Assembly (NCBI GenBank): GCA_019931185.1
Contig: JAINDK010000076.1
Coordinates: forward strand, 1-50,846
Origin: Bryobacter sp. CoA8 C33
Lineage (GTDB): Bacteria; Acidobacteriota; Terriglobia; Bryobacterales; Bryobacteraceae
Direction of reading: 5' to 3'
Length of the DNA stretch: 50,846 nucleotides
Program-made: the position numbers and the translations under genes
Notes under the pieces: model-generated
Told to the model about the DNA's origin: nothing
The model's database searches: none
Seen by the model: the letters and a program-made list of their open reading frames with translations, nothing else
Part shown: one piece after another, positions 1 to 9,175 of the stretch
How the letters are laid out: the number at the start of each line of letters is the position of its first letter
How positions within the stretch are numbered: the stretch's first letter is position 1

Positions 1-366
1 CCAAGTTCTTCGGCCTTTTTCCGTACGATCCAGCTTGTCCACCCATTTACCAACTCCACCAAAGTCGTTTCCTTTGGACCTGCCTGGATTTCCGGCCGCC
101 GAAACACCCGGTGGCGCCATCCTCAACACACCTTTGCCATAACTCCCGATCACGCCTCTACTCTCGAACCATTGTTCTGCACGTATATCGAATTCTCTTG
201 ACTTATCGGTAACAGGATCCCGATAGGTACCTCCGTGCTGAGACCGCCATCCAAGGGTCCTCATGAGTTTTAGGCATTTCAATTCGAATGCAAAATCGGA
301 AGTGGCTTCAAGGTGAGTGTCTATCTCCTCACTACTGATTTGTAGCTGGTCTGTATTGTTCTTCAT
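1..366 (-). CDS. Partial ORF of unknown function, runs off the left edge; possible nuclease-like N-terminus
   Basis: A leftward frame opens at an ATG (364-366) preceded by AGAGGA about seven bases upstream and stays open for 122 codons to the window edge, so the C-terminus is missing. The first half reads like a soluble protein, with TSDFAFELK and a segment GGTYRDPVTDKSREFDIRA. The EFDIRA signature recalls uncharacterised PD-(D/E)XK-like nuclease proteins, but this is from memory only. The second half (after residue ~65) is rich in Gly and less convincing, and an overlapping frame there also looks protein-like (VELVNGWTSW). A frameshift or gene junction inside this ORF is therefore possible. 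Base composition is clearly lower in GC than the genes to the right. The reading frame is seen; the function is not known. Confidence 0.5.
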   Translation of the reverse strand, partial: MKNNTDQLQISSEEIDTHLEATSDFAFELKCLKLMRTLGWRSQHGGTYRDPVTDKSREFDIRAEQWFESRGVIGSYGKGVLRMAPPGVSAAGNPGRSKGNDFGGVGKWVDKLDRTEKGRRTW

Positions 367-740
367 CCCTAATCCTCTATGGTCTGCCGAGTCTCATCTC
401 GTAAGCATCTCTGGCAGTTGTGATGGAGGAAGGTTGACGACCTCAGGTTTAACATCGCACGTCAAACAGGAATTGATCCATGGTGGGTGCATGGATATGG
501 GAGGGCGACGACGATTCCAAATCCGGGCGGGCGTGACATGGGGCCGCCGTTACTTTACTGAATCCTTGAGCGGCCCGGATTCAAACTGGGGATCTTCGAA
601 GGGCTGCGGTAGCTTCTGCCTTTGGGATGGCATCGTTTACTTCAGCACGAGTGCCGGGCAGGATTTTGGATATCAAGATAGGGAGAAGAGGGAAGAGCCT
701 GGAGGGGAAGAGGGGGAGCCTGGAGGGGAAGAGGGAGAGT
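367..740. other. Intergenic stretch of 374 bases without a supportable gene
   Basis: Between the left partial ORF and the tRNA I see no convincing coding frame. A rightward frame (317-757) exists but runs antisense to the partial ORF and into the tRNA, and has no family resemblance. The only clear structure is the tandem repeat at 695-735. Composition is less GC-rich than the genes to the right. Confidence 0.6.
695..735. repeat. Two-copy 21-bp tandem direct repeat, purine-rich
   Basis: The 20-base unit GAGCCTGGAGGGGAAGAGGG occurs at 695-714 and again at 716-735, a period of 21. It lies directly beyond the 3' end of the tRNA(fMet) gene. On the tRNA-sense strand it is a C/T-rich run. Purpose unknown; it might act in tRNA 3'-end processing or termination, or be a scar of insertion. 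Confidence 0.85.
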
Positions 741-817
<77 letters not shown>

Positions 818-892
818 ACATAAGAATAGCAAGGGTGGGGGGGGCGGGTCAAATGGTGGAGCGAGGAATTGACAATAGGGCTTGGCGTCGAT

Positions 893-3157
893 ATGTTGCG
901 TGTGATGAAGCTGATGTGGTTGCTGGTTGCCGGGGTGGTGAGTGCGCAGGACGCGCTGGTGGAACGCTATTGTCTGGGATGTCATAACGAGCGGGTGAAG
1001 ACGGCGGGGTTGTCGCTCGAGAAACTGAGCGTGGCGGCGCATCCGGGGGAGTGGGAGAAGGTGGCGCGGCGGTTGCGGGCGAGGCAGATGCCGCCGGCGG
1101 GATTGCCGCGGCCGGAGGAGAGTCAATATCAGCAGGCTTTGGAGCAATTGGAGCGGCGGCTCGATGAGTTGCCGGTGGATGCGGGGCGGACGGACACGTT
1201 CCGTCGGCTGACGCGGACGGAATACCGCAATGCGATCCGGGATTTGTTGCGCGTGGACGTGGATGTCTCGAACCTGTTGCCGGTGGATGAGGCGAGTCAT
1301 GGATTTGACAACATGACGCTGGCGCAACTGTCGCCGACGCTGGTGGAGAAGTATTTGAGCGCGGCGCGGAAGATCAGCCGGCTGGCGGTGGGGATTCCGC
1401 CGCGGTCGGCGGGAGGAGAGACGGTGACGCTGCGGCCGGATTTGACGCAGGAGGAGCAATTCGAGGGCTTGCCGCCGGGCACGCGGGGGGGTACGGTGAT
1501 GAAGCATACATTTCCGGCCGAGGGGGAGTATGAGTTTGTGGTGCGGCTGGCGCGGGACCGGAATGAGCATGTGGAGGGGTTGCGGGGGGAGCATACGGTA
1601 GAGGTGCTGATCGACCGGGAGCGGACGAAGTTATTCACGGTGAGGCCGCCGGAGCGGGGTGGGGACCATTCGCAGGTGGACCAGCATATGCGGTTTCGGG
1701 TGCGGATGACGGCGGGACCGCATGAGGTGGCGGTGACTTTCCCCAAGCTCCCTTCGCTGGTGCTCGAGACGGAACGGCAGCCGGTGGAGGCGCATTTCAA
1801 CATGGACCGGCATCCGCGGATCACGCCGGCTCTGTATCAGTTGTCGATACAGGGGCCCTTTGGGGTGGTGGGGGCGGGGGACACGCCGAGCCGGCGGCGG
1901 ATTTTCGTTTGCCGGGCGGGGCGGGCGGAGGAAGAAGAGGGGTGTGCGCGGAAGAACCTGCTTGGATTGGCGCGGCTGGCGTGGCGGCGGCCGGTGACGG
2001 AGGAGGATGTGGCGGGGCCGTTGCGCCTCTACCGGCAGGCGCGGGCGCAAGAGGGATATGAGGCGGCCTTTGAGATGGGGTTGCGGGCGGTGTTGGTGAG
2101 CCCGGAGTTTTTGTTGCGGGTGGAGCGGGCGCCGGCGGGGGAGGGCAATCACCGGATCAGCGATCTCGAGCTGGCGAGCCGGCTGAGCTTCTTTTTGTGG
2201 TCGAGCATTCCGGATGAGGAATTATTGGAGGCGGCGGAGCGGCGGCAGTTGCGGGCGCCGGGGGTGCTGGCGGCGCAGGTGAAGCGTATGTTGCGGGACG
2301 GGCGTTCGCGGGCGCTGACGGAGAACTTCGCGGGGCAGTGGTTGTATTTGCGCAACCTCGATGCGGTGATGCCGGACTTTCGGAGTTTTGTGGATTTCGA
2401 CGATAACCTGAGGCAGGCGATGCGGCGGGAGACGGAGCTGTTCTTTGAGAGCGTGCTGCGGGAAGGGCGGCCGCTGGTGGGGCTGTTGCGGGCCGATTAC
2501 ACGTATTTGAACGAGAGACTGGCGCGGCATTACGGGATACCGCATGTGTATGGGGGGCACTTTCGCCGGGTGGCGCTGGGGCCGGAGCAGCGGCGGGGGG
2601 GGCTATTGCGGCAGGGGAGCATCTTGACGGTGACGTCGTATGCGACGCGGACTTCGCCGGTGATGCGGGGCAAGTGGGTGCTCGATAACATCCTGGGGAT
2701 CCCGCCGCCGCCACCGCCGCCGAATGTACCGGCGCTCAAGGAGAATGCCGGGACGGGCCAGGTGATGAGTTTGCGGGAGAGGCTGGCGGAGCACCGGCGG
2801 AACCCGGCTTGTTCGGGTTGTCATCAATTGATGGACCCGGTGGGTTTTGCGCTGGAGAACTATGACGCGGTGGGGCGGTGGCGGGAGAGCGAGGATGTGG
2901 CCGGGGGGCTGCCGGACGGGAGCCGGTTTGCGGGGGTGGAGGGTTTGGAGGAGGCGATCCTGGCGCGGCCGGAAGTGTTTGTGACGGCCTTCACGGAGAA
3001 GCTGCTGGGCTATGCGCTGGGCCGGGGGATTCGCCCGGTTGACGGAGCGGCGGTGAGGCGGGTGGTGCGGGAGGCGCGCGGGGCCGGATATCCGTTGGAA
3101 TCGATTATTCTGGGAATCGTAGAGAGCCAGCCATTTCAGATGAGGAGAGGCACATGA
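893..3157 (+). CDS. DUF1592/DUF1588-family planctomycete-type cytochrome c protein
   Basis: An exported protein of about 754 residues. A short signal peptide (ending near VVSAQ) is followed by a c-type haem motif CLGCH (residues 27-31). Then come the domains typical of this family in order: DUF1587 (FRRLTRTEYRNAIRDLL), DUF1595 (LAWRRPVTEEDV), DUF1592 (LASRLSFFLWSSIPDEELL), DUF1588 with a second CSGCH motif in NPACSGCHQLMDPVGFA, and C-terminal DUF1585. Such proteins are abundant in Planctomycetes and Solibacter-like Acidobacteria; the substrate is unknown, and an extracytoplasmic oxidation role is inferred from the haem motifs. Start: ATG 893 gives the best signal peptide; ATG 905 and an upstream TTG at 869 are alternatives. 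The stop overlaps the next start (ATGA), so the two are translationally coupled. Confidence 0.93.
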   Translation: MLRVMKLMWLLVAGVVSAQDALVERYCLGCHNERVKTAGLSLEKLSVAAHPGEWEKVARRLRARQMPPAGLPRPEESQYQQALEQLERRLDELPVDAGRTDTFRRLTRTEYRNAIRDLLRVDVDVSNLLPVDEASHGFDNMTLAQLSPTLVEKYLSAARKISRLAVGIPPRSAGGETVTLRPDLTQEEQFEGLPPGTRGGTVMKHTFPAEGEYEFVVRLARDRNEHVEGLRGEHTVEVLIDRERTKLFTVRPPERGGDHSQVDQHMRFRVRMTAGPHEVAVTFPKLPSLVLETERQPVEAHFNMDRHPRITPALYQLSIQGPFGVVGAGDTPSRRRIFVCRAGRAEEEEGCARKNLLGLARLAWRRPVTEEDVAGPLRLYRQARAQEGYEAAFEMGLRAVLVSPEFLLRVERAPAGEGNHRISDLELASRLSFFLWSSIPDEELLEAAERRQLRAPGVLAAQVKRMLRDGRSRALTENFAGQWLYLRNLDAVMPDFRSFVDFDDNLRQAMRRETELFFESVLREGRPLVGLLRADYTYLNERLARHYGIPHVYGGHFRRVALGPEQRRGGLLRQGSILTVTSYATRTSPVMRGKWVLDNILGIPPPPPPPNVPALKENAGTGQVMSLRERLAEHRRNPACSGCHQLMDPVGFALENYDAVGRWRESEDVAGGLPDGSRFAGVEGLEEAILARPEVFVTAFTEKLLGYALGRGIRPVDGAAVRRVVREARGAGYPLESIILGIVESQPFQMRRGT

Positions 3158-4470
3158 TCATCACGAAGCGCCGATTGGATCGCCGGACACTGTTGCGGGG
3201 GGCGGGGGCGGCGCTGGCATTGCCTTGGCTGGAGGCGATGACGCCGGCATTGTCGGCGGCGCCGGCGGCGCCGCGGCGGCTGGGTTTTGTGTATATGCCG
3301 ATGGGGGCGCACATGCCGGAATGGACGCCGCTACATGAAGGGGAGAAGCTGGGCGAGTTGAGTTCGACGTTGAAATCGCTCGAGCCGGTGCGGGACTACC
3401 TGACGGTGGTGGAGAACATGGAGCTGAAGAACGCGTATCCGGGGACGCATGCGACCTCGAATGCGGCGTTTTTGTCGGCGGCGAAGGCGAAGTGGACCGA
3501 GTCGAGCGATTACTATCTGGGAACGACGGTGGACCAGGTGGCGGCGCAGCAGATCGGGCAGGGGACGCGATTGCCGTCGATGGAAATGGCGATGGACCTG
3601 TTGACGGTGGTGGGGCAGTGCGACAACGGGTATGCGTGCGTGTATCAGAACAATCTTTCGTGGTCGAGCCCGACTGCGCCGCTGCCGGCGGAGGCGCATC
3701 CACGGCTGGCGTTTGAGCGGTTGTTTGGGGAGGGCGGACCGGCGGCGGAGCGGGCGCGGGAATTGCGCAAGGAAGCGAGTCTGCTCGATTGGGTGAGGGA
3801 CGACATGGCGCGGCTGAACCGGGATCTGGGAGTGGCGGACCGGCGGCGGGTGGCGGAGTATCTGGATACGGTGCGGGAGGTGGAGCGGCGCATTGAGCGG
3901 GCGGAGGCGGGAGTGAAAGAGAACCCGATGCCTGATCTGGAGCGGCCGGTGGGGGTGCCGGCCTCATACGCGGAACATGCGCGGCTGATGTTTGATTTGC
4001 AGGTGTTGGCGATGCAGGGGGATGTGACGCGGGTGATGACGTTTCAACTGGCGCGGGAGACGAGCAACCGGAGTTATCCGGAGGTGGGGGTGAGCGAGTC
4101 GCACCATCCGCTGACGCACAATGGGGGCAATCCGGAGAAGCTGGCGAAGGTGGCGCGGATCAATGCCTTCCATGTGTCGTTGTTTTCCTATTACCTGGGC
4201 AAGCTGAAGGCGACGGCGGAGGGGGACGGGAATTTGCTCGATCATTCGTTGATTCTGTATGGGTCGGGGATGAGCGATGCGGATATACACGACCACACAA
4301 ACCTGCCGGTGCTGGTGGCGGGGGGGAAGGCGCGGGGCGGGCGGTATGTGGAAGCGAAGCCGAACACGCCGCTGGCGAACCTGCATTTGACGCTACTTGA
4401 CCGGGTGGGCGTGAGGCTGGATCGATTCGCGGACAGCCGCGGGAAGATCGATCAGATCGTCACGTTATGA
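3154..4470 (+). CDS. DUF1552 domain-containing protein, Tat-exported
   Basis: A 438-residue protein with an N-terminal twin-arginine-like signal (DRRTLLRGAGAALALPWLEAM) followed by the DUF1552 domain (GFVYMPMGAHMPEWTP near residue 45; VMTFQLARETSNRSYPEVG; LILYGSGMSDADIHDHTNLPVLVAGG). DUF1552 resembles the DUF1501 sulfatase-like fold and is nearly always encoded beside DUF1592 cytochromes, as here. Export through Tat suggests it folds or binds a cofactor in the cytoplasm before secretion (inference). It overlaps both its neighbours by ATGA, indicating one coupled translation unit. The biochemical activity is not established. Confidence 0.93.
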   Translation: MIITKRRLDRRTLLRGAGAALALPWLEAMTPALSAAPAAPRRLGFVYMPMGAHMPEWTPLHEGEKLGELSSTLKSLEPVRDYLTVVENMELKNAYPGTHATSNAAFLSAAKAKWTESSDYYLGTTVDQVAAQQIGQGTRLPSMEMAMDLLTVVGQCDNGYACVYQNNLSWSSPTAPLPAEAHPRLAFERLFGEGGPAAERARELRKEASLLDWVRDDMARLNRDLGVADRRRVAEYLDTVREVERRIERAEAGVKENPMPDLERPVGVPASYAEHARLMFDLQVLAMQGDVTRVMTFQLARETSNRSYPEVGVSESHHPLTHNGGNPEKLAKVARINAFHVSLFSYYLGKLKATAEGDGNLLDHSLILYGSGMSDADIHDHTNLPVLVAGGKARGGRYVEAKPNTPLANLHLTLLDRVGVRLDRFADSRGKIDQIVTL

Positions 4471-5816
4471 TCTGGGCGGCGCTGGCTGGGCTCGTAGCGT
4501 TGCAATCACCGGATCTGCCGGCGGCGGCACTGCGGGATGACGTGGAGGGGGCGAGGCGGCTGATCGCGGCGGGGGCGAATGTGCGGGCGGCGGACCGGTA
4601 TGGGGTGACGCCGCTGGTGCTGGCGGCGAGGAACGGCAATGCGGCGATGATTGGGATGTTGCTCGCGGCGGGGGCGGATGTGAATACGACGTTGCCGGGC
4701 GGGGAGACGGTGTTGATGACGGCGGCACGGACGGGGCGGGTGGAGGCGGTGAGGGTGTTACTGAAGGCGGGGGCGCGGGTGGATGCCGCTGAGCCGCGGC
4801 GGGGGCAGACGGCGCTAATCTGGGCCGTGGCGGAGGGCCATGCGGCGGTGGTGGAAGAGTTGATCGGAGCGGGGGCGGATATCCGGCAGCGGTTGGGAAG
4901 CGGGCTGACGCCGCTGCTGTTGGCGGCGAGGCAGGGGCATCAGGGGGTGATGGGGGCGTTGTTGAAGGCTGGGGTGAATGTGAATGAGACGGTGGAGTTG
5001 CCGGCGGGGGCGGCGCGGGTGAACCAGGGGCCGCGGCCGGGGAGTTCGGCGCTGCATCTGGCGACGATCAGCGGGCATTTTGAAGCGGCGGCGTGGTTGC
5101 TCGATCAGGGGGCGAACCCGAACGCGGACGGGAGCGGATGGACGGCGCTGCATGCGATTACGGGAGTGAGGAAGCCGGGAGGGGGCGATAATGATCCGGC
5201 TCCGTATGGGTCGGGGCGGCTTGGGAGTCTTGAGCTGGTGCGGAAGTTGAAGGAGAAGGGGGCGAACCTGAATGCGCGGATGACGAAGCGGATCAATGTG
5301 GGGTTGACGGCGCTGAATACGCTGGGGGCGACGCCGTTCTTTCTGGCGGCGCGGAGTGCTGATTTCGAGCTGATGCGGGAGTTGGCGCGGCTGGGGGCGG
5401 ACCCGCTGCTGGGCAATGCGGATGGGGCGACGCCGCTGATGGCGGCGGCGGGGCTGGGGACGCGGAGCCCGGGGGAGGACGCGGGGACGGATGAGGAGGT
5501 GGTGGAGGCGGTGCGGGTGGCGCTTGATTTGGGCAACGACATCAATGCGGTGGACCGGAATGGGGAAACGGCGATGCACAGCGCGGCGTATAAGAACGTG
5601 GCGGGGGCGATCGAGCTGCTGGGGGCGCGGGGGGCGGATATACGGGTGTGGAACCAGCGGAACCGGGCGGGATGGACGCCGCTGGCGATTGCGCAGGGGT
5701 ACCGGTTTGGGAACTTCAAGCCGAACGTGGCGACGGAGAATGCGCTGCGGAAGCTTTATGCGGCGGCGGGGGTGAGCCCGGTGGAATCGGTGAACAAGAA
5801 CAAGTCTTCGTATTAG
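4467..5816 (+). CDS. Ankyrin-repeat protein, exported
   Basis: A 449-residue protein made almost entirely of ankyrin repeats; I count about ten or eleven units of the form G-x-TPLxxAARxGxxxxxxxLLxxGADVN, beginning near residue 17 and with longer insertions in the seventh and ninth units. The N-terminus (MIWAALAGLVALQSP) looks like a short signal peptide, so the repeats probably lie in the periplasm. Its start overlaps the DUF1552 stop (ATGA), the third member of a coupled cassette. Ankyrin repeats mediate protein-protein contacts, so a scaffold role for the DUF1592/DUF1552 pair is a reasonable inference. Ends 19 bases before the convergent TonB receptor gene. Confidence 0.92.
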   Translation: MIWAALAGLVALQSPDLPAAALRDDVEGARRLIAAGANVRAADRYGVTPLVLAARNGNAAMIGMLLAAGADVNTTLPGGETVLMTAARTGRVEAVRVLLKAGARVDAAEPRRGQTALIWAVAEGHAAVVEELIGAGADIRQRLGSGLTPLLLAARQGHQGVMGALLKAGVNVNETVELPAGAARVNQGPRPGSSALHLATISGHFEAAAWLLDQGANPNADGSGWTALHAITGVRKPGGGDNDPAPYGSGRLGSLELVRKLKEKGANLNARMTKRINVGLTALNTLGATPFFLAARSADFELMRELARLGADPLLGNADGATPLMAAAGLGTRSPGEDAGTDEEVVEAVRVALDLGNDINAVDRNGETAMHSAAYKNVAGAIELLGARGADIRVWNQRNRAGWTPLAIAQGYRFGNFKPNVATENALRKLYAAAGVSPVESVNKNKSSY

Positions 5817-5835
5817 GGGCGCGGGTGGGGGGTGG

Positions 5836-8757
5836 TTAGAAATTGAGCCGGAGCATGAACTGCAACTGGCGGGGGGTACCGGTGCCGGTGGCGCCGTCGT
5901 TGGCGGTGGCGAGGATGCGGCCGAAGGTGGAGTTGTTGATGTTGTTGATGGGGTTGCCGAACTGGGCGCGGTTGAAGAGGTTGAAGGCTTCGGCGCGGAA
6001 GTCGAGGAGGAGGCGTTCGGAGAGGCGGAATTTTTTAGCGAGGCCGAGGTCGGTCTGCCAAAGGCCGGGGCCGCGGAAGGCATTGCGGCCGGCGTTGCCG
6101 TAGGCGCCGTTGGCGGGGGCGGCGAAGGCAGCGGGGTTGAGCCAGCCGTTTTCGTTGCGGTTGGGAAGGTAGGGATCGGTGGCGATGAGCTGGGCGCGTT
6201 GGGATTGAGTCTGGCCGCTGGGGACGTTGGCGGCGGAGCGATTGAGGAGGACGGAGAAGGGGCTGCCGGTGCGGGAGGTAAGGAGGGCATTGAGATCCCA
6301 GCCGCCGAACCAGCGGGAGCGGGCGAAGGGCAATTGATAGACGGAGTTGGCGGTAAAGGTGTGGCGGATGTCGTAGTCGGCGGGGCCGCGGTCGCAGGCG
6401 CGGCAGGAGATGTCCTGGATCTGGCCGCCTTCGCCGGAGCCGGAGTTATCGCTGATGGCTTTGCCCCACATGTATTGGGCCTGGAAGAGCCAGCCGCGGG
6501 AGAAGGAGCGGGTGAGGGAGGATTGGAGGCCATTGAAGTTGACATTGCCGTCGAAGCGTTTTTCGTCGATTTGGCCGAAGGCGGCGAGGGGGCGGCGGCG
6601 GGTGAGGGGGTCGAGGGTGTTGACATAGGTGCGGGTCAACTGGTTGCGGCCGACATTGCCGACGTAGGCGATCTGGCCGATGAACTGGAAGGGCAACTGG
6701 TGTTGGACGGAGAGGGTCCACATGTGGCTTTCTGGTTCTTTGCGGTCGCGTTGGACGCTGCGGGGGGTTTGGCCCTGGCTGCGGAGCTGGGTGAGGAACT
6801 GGGAGGGAGGGTAGCTGAGATTGGGCTGATCGGCGGCGGAGAGGGAGAGGTTTTCCGGGAGGCTATCGATGGCGGCGGTGACGTCGTCATTTTGGCCGGG
6901 GCCGATGTATTTGCCGTAACCGGTGCGGAAGACGGTTTTGCCGCCGAGGAATTTGGGGGAGTAGGCGAGGGAGAAGCGGGGCATCCAGTTGTTGCGATCG
7001 GGGAAGAACCAGGGGGTGTTGGGGGAGCAGAAGCCCTGGCAGCGGGTGATGTCGAAGACGCGGCCGCGGCCGTAGACTTCACTCGAGACGGTGTAGTATT
7101 CGTAGCGGAAACCGAGGTTGAGGGTGAGTTCGGAATTGAGGCGGAACTCGTCCTGGAGATAGACGGAGTGGAAGGTGCGGCGGACGCCGACGGTGGGGAG
7201 GGTGGAGCCGATGGAGACGGTATTGAGGCGGTTGGCGAGGAAGGCGTCGAGATTGGCGAAGGCGACGGAGACGGCGGGGCCATTGCCGACGTTGAGGTGG
7301 ATGCGGCGGAGCTCGCCGCCGAGTTTGAGGGTATGGCGGCCGCGGATCCAGGAGAGGTTGTCGACCAGGGAGTAGGCGCTGGGTTTTTCGATGATGGAGG
7401 TGGTGGGCTGAGTGGAGGTGAAGCCGGGGATGGCGACGCCTTCGGGGATGCGGCCGACGTCGTAGCGGGTGAGGGCGGAGCGGTTGAAGCCGAGCTTGGT
7501 TTCGTTGACGAGGGTGCCGGACCAGACCTGTTGCCATTGGGCGGCGGCGTTGGTGGGGCGGATGTAGGAGTCGCGGGTTTCGAGCAGGCCGTTGCGGATC
7601 TGGCTGATGAGGCCGTCGGTCATGGCAAAGCGGAAGAAGAGGCTGTGGCGGTCGTTGAGGCGGTGGTCGATGCGGGCCATGCCGCTGTGCTCATTGCGGC
7701 GCTCGGGGGTGGTGGCAATGAGGCGGTCGACGTTGGCATTGGGCCCCGGGGCGTTGCCGATGGGGTAGAGGCTGATGAGACCGCGGAGGGCGGTGGGGGT
7801 GCGTTCGCGGAAAGCGGCGCTGGGCACGAGGCCATCGGCGCGGGCGATGCTGAGGCGCTGGAGGAGACCTTCGTAGTTGGCGAAGAAGAACGTTTTGTTG
7901 CGGCGGATGGGGCCACCGAGATTGGCGCCGAACTGGTTGAGGCGGAAGGGGGCGGGGCTGGGGCCGTCGAAGGGGCGGCGGGAGTCGAGGGCGCTATTGC
8001 GGAAGAATTCAAAAACGGAGCCGTGGAATTCGTTGGTGCCGGTTTTTGAGACGAGGTTGACCTGGGCGCCGCCGCCGACGCCGCCTTCGGCGGTGAAGGG
8101 GAGGGAATTGACGCGGAATTCGCCGATGGAATCCATGGAGATGACGAGCCGGAGGTTGCCTTCCTGGCGGGGATCCTTGATGCCGGTGGCGTCGACGCCG
8201 TCGAAGGTCCAATTGTTGTCATCGCGGGGGCGGCCGAAGAAGCGAATGGAGTTCTGATTGCCTTCGCCGACGTTGACGGCGCCGGGGGCTAACTGCATGA
8301 GAGCGGCCCAGTGGCGGCCGTTGAGGGGGGTGTTGCGGATCTGGGCCTCGCCGATGACGCTGCCGATTTCGGCGTTGGTCTGGTCGAGGGGGGTGGCGGA
8401 GGCGGTGATTTCGACGGCGGTGGAGACGGCGCCGAGGGTGAGTTGGGCGTCGAGGGTGCGAGACTGGCCGACGGTGAGGGTGACTTGTTCGAACTTGACG
8501 GGAAGGAAGCCGGGTTTGGAAACGGTGAGGGTGTAGGAGCCGATGGGGAGGCCGGGCATCTGGTAGGCGCCCGTGGCGGAGGTTCTTACTTCGCGGCGAA
8601 AGCCGGTGGCGGGGGCTTCGGCGAGGACGGTGGCGTCGGGGACGCCAGCGCCGGCGGGGTCGTGGATGGAGCCGCTCAAGGAGGCGCGGTCGACTTGGGC
8701 GGGGAGGAGGGTAGCGAGGCAGAGGACGGAAAGGAGCCGGTACACGGACGGAAGCAT
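5836..8757 (-). CDS. TonB-dependent receptor, Oar-like, with carboxypeptidase-regulatory domain
   Basis: A 973-residue outer-membrane protein. After a signal peptide (cut near LLPAQ) comes a carboxypeptidase-regulatory-like beta-sandwich (residues ~25-105; SGSIHDPAGAGVPDATV and GAYQMPGLPIGSYTLTV). A plug-like region follows (IRNTPLNGRHWAALMQLAPG), then a long beta-barrel ending in Phe (LQFMLRLNF), the usual C-terminal outer-membrane signal. This architecture is greatly expanded in Solibacter-like Acidobacteria, and members are presumed to import polymers or oligomers. The substrate cannot be read from sequence. It is transcribed alone, convergent with the ankyrin gene. The ATG start at 8755-8757 has only a weak ribosome-binding site. 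Confidence 0.95.
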   Translation of the reverse strand: MLPSVYRLLSVLCLATLLPAQVDRASLSGSIHDPAGAGVPDATVLAEAPATGFRREVRTSATGAYQMPGLPIGSYTLTVSKPGFLPVKFEQVTLTVGQSRTLDAQLTLGAVSTAVEITASATPLDQTNAEIGSVIGEAQIRNTPLNGRHWAALMQLAPGAVNVGEGNQNSIRFFGRPRDDNNWTFDGVDATGIKDPRQEGNLRLVISMDSIGEFRVNSLPFTAEGGVGGGAQVNLVSKTGTNEFHGSVFEFFRNSALDSRRPFDGPSPAPFRLNQFGANLGGPIRRNKTFFFANYEGLLQRLSIARADGLVPSAAFRERTPTALRGLISLYPIGNAPGPNANVDRLIATTPERRNEHSGMARIDHRLNDRHSLFFRFAMTDGLISQIRNGLLETRDSYIRPTNAAAQWQQVWSGTLVNETKLGFNRSALTRYDVGRIPEGVAIPGFTSTQPTTSIIEKPSAYSLVDNLSWIRGRHTLKLGGELRRIHLNVGNGPAVSVAFANLDAFLANRLNTVSIGSTLPTVGVRRTFHSVYLQDEFRLNSELTLNLGFRYEYYTVSSEVYGRGRVFDITRCQGFCSPNTPWFFPDRNNWMPRFSLAYSPKFLGGKTVFRTGYGKYIGPGQNDDVTAAIDSLPENLSLSAADQPNLSYPPSQFLTQLRSQGQTPRSVQRDRKEPESHMWTLSVQHQLPFQFIGQIAYVGNVGRNQLTRTYVNTLDPLTRRRPLAAFGQIDEKRFDGNVNFNGLQSSLTRSFSRGWLFQAQYMWGKAISDNSGSGEGGQIQDISCRACDRGPADYDIRHTFTANSVYQLPFARSRWFGGWDLNALLTSRTGSPFSVLLNRSAANVPSGQTQSQRAQLIATDPYLPNRNENGWLNPAAFAAPANGAYGNAGRNAFRGPGLWQTDLGLAKKFRLSERLLLDFRAEAFNLFNRAQFGNPINNINNSTFGRILATANDGATGTGTPRQLQFMLRLNF

Positions 8758-9175
8758 GCACTTTCAGGCTACGATTCGGTCGAATGCAGCTTGTTTACAG
8801 TTCAGTTTCAAATTGATGACTGGAAAGAATGGTTGAAGCGGGGGGGCTGCAGTTGGAGATGGACTCTAAAGTGAATTGTTTTTTTGGGGGGGGGAAATCA
8901 GTCCAGTACTTTTTGGCTGGGGAGCCAGACCTTCGGCATTTGGCTAAACCACAAAAAATCAGCGATTTGCAGCGTACTCGATGGGACTTTCCGACAAAAA
9001 GTATCATTTCATGGGTGGTGCGCAGGCTAGAACTTTACCTTAGCAAGAACAGGGAAAGTTCCATTGTTTGTGTTCAGCGATAACACCTAGAATCAAAAGC
9101 GAAATATAAGGCACAATGCTTAGAGCTTCCCGCTGGAGGGTGGCAGGCAGGAGCCAAAGTTTACAGGAGGAAAAA
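8758..9175. other. Divergent intergenic region with homopolymer tract and small inverted repeat
   Basis: This 418-base spacer separates the TonB receptor from the PEP-CTERM gene and carries no convincing coding frame. It is lower in GC than its left neighbour. Visible structure: a T7G9 homopolymer junction (8879-8894); an inverted repeat GTGTT-N7-AACAC (9070-9086) that could be an operator; and a possible -10 box TATAAG (9105-9110) without a clear -35. Both divergent promoters must lie here or just inside it. Confidence 0.5.

Noticed and set aside
572-605. T-arm-like sequence suggesting a second tRNA or tRNA remnant
   Set aside because: The complement has a T-loop-like core but a mismatched stem and no D or anticodon arm.
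6199-8049. 616-codon frame antisense to the TonB receptor
   Set aside because: Gly/Ala/Glu-rich shadow of a strongly supported gene; typical of GC-rich DNA.
9141-9156. Possible sigma-54 (-24/-12) promoter before the PEP-CTERM gene
   Set aside because: GG-GC spacing is one base off and it lies too close to the start codon.
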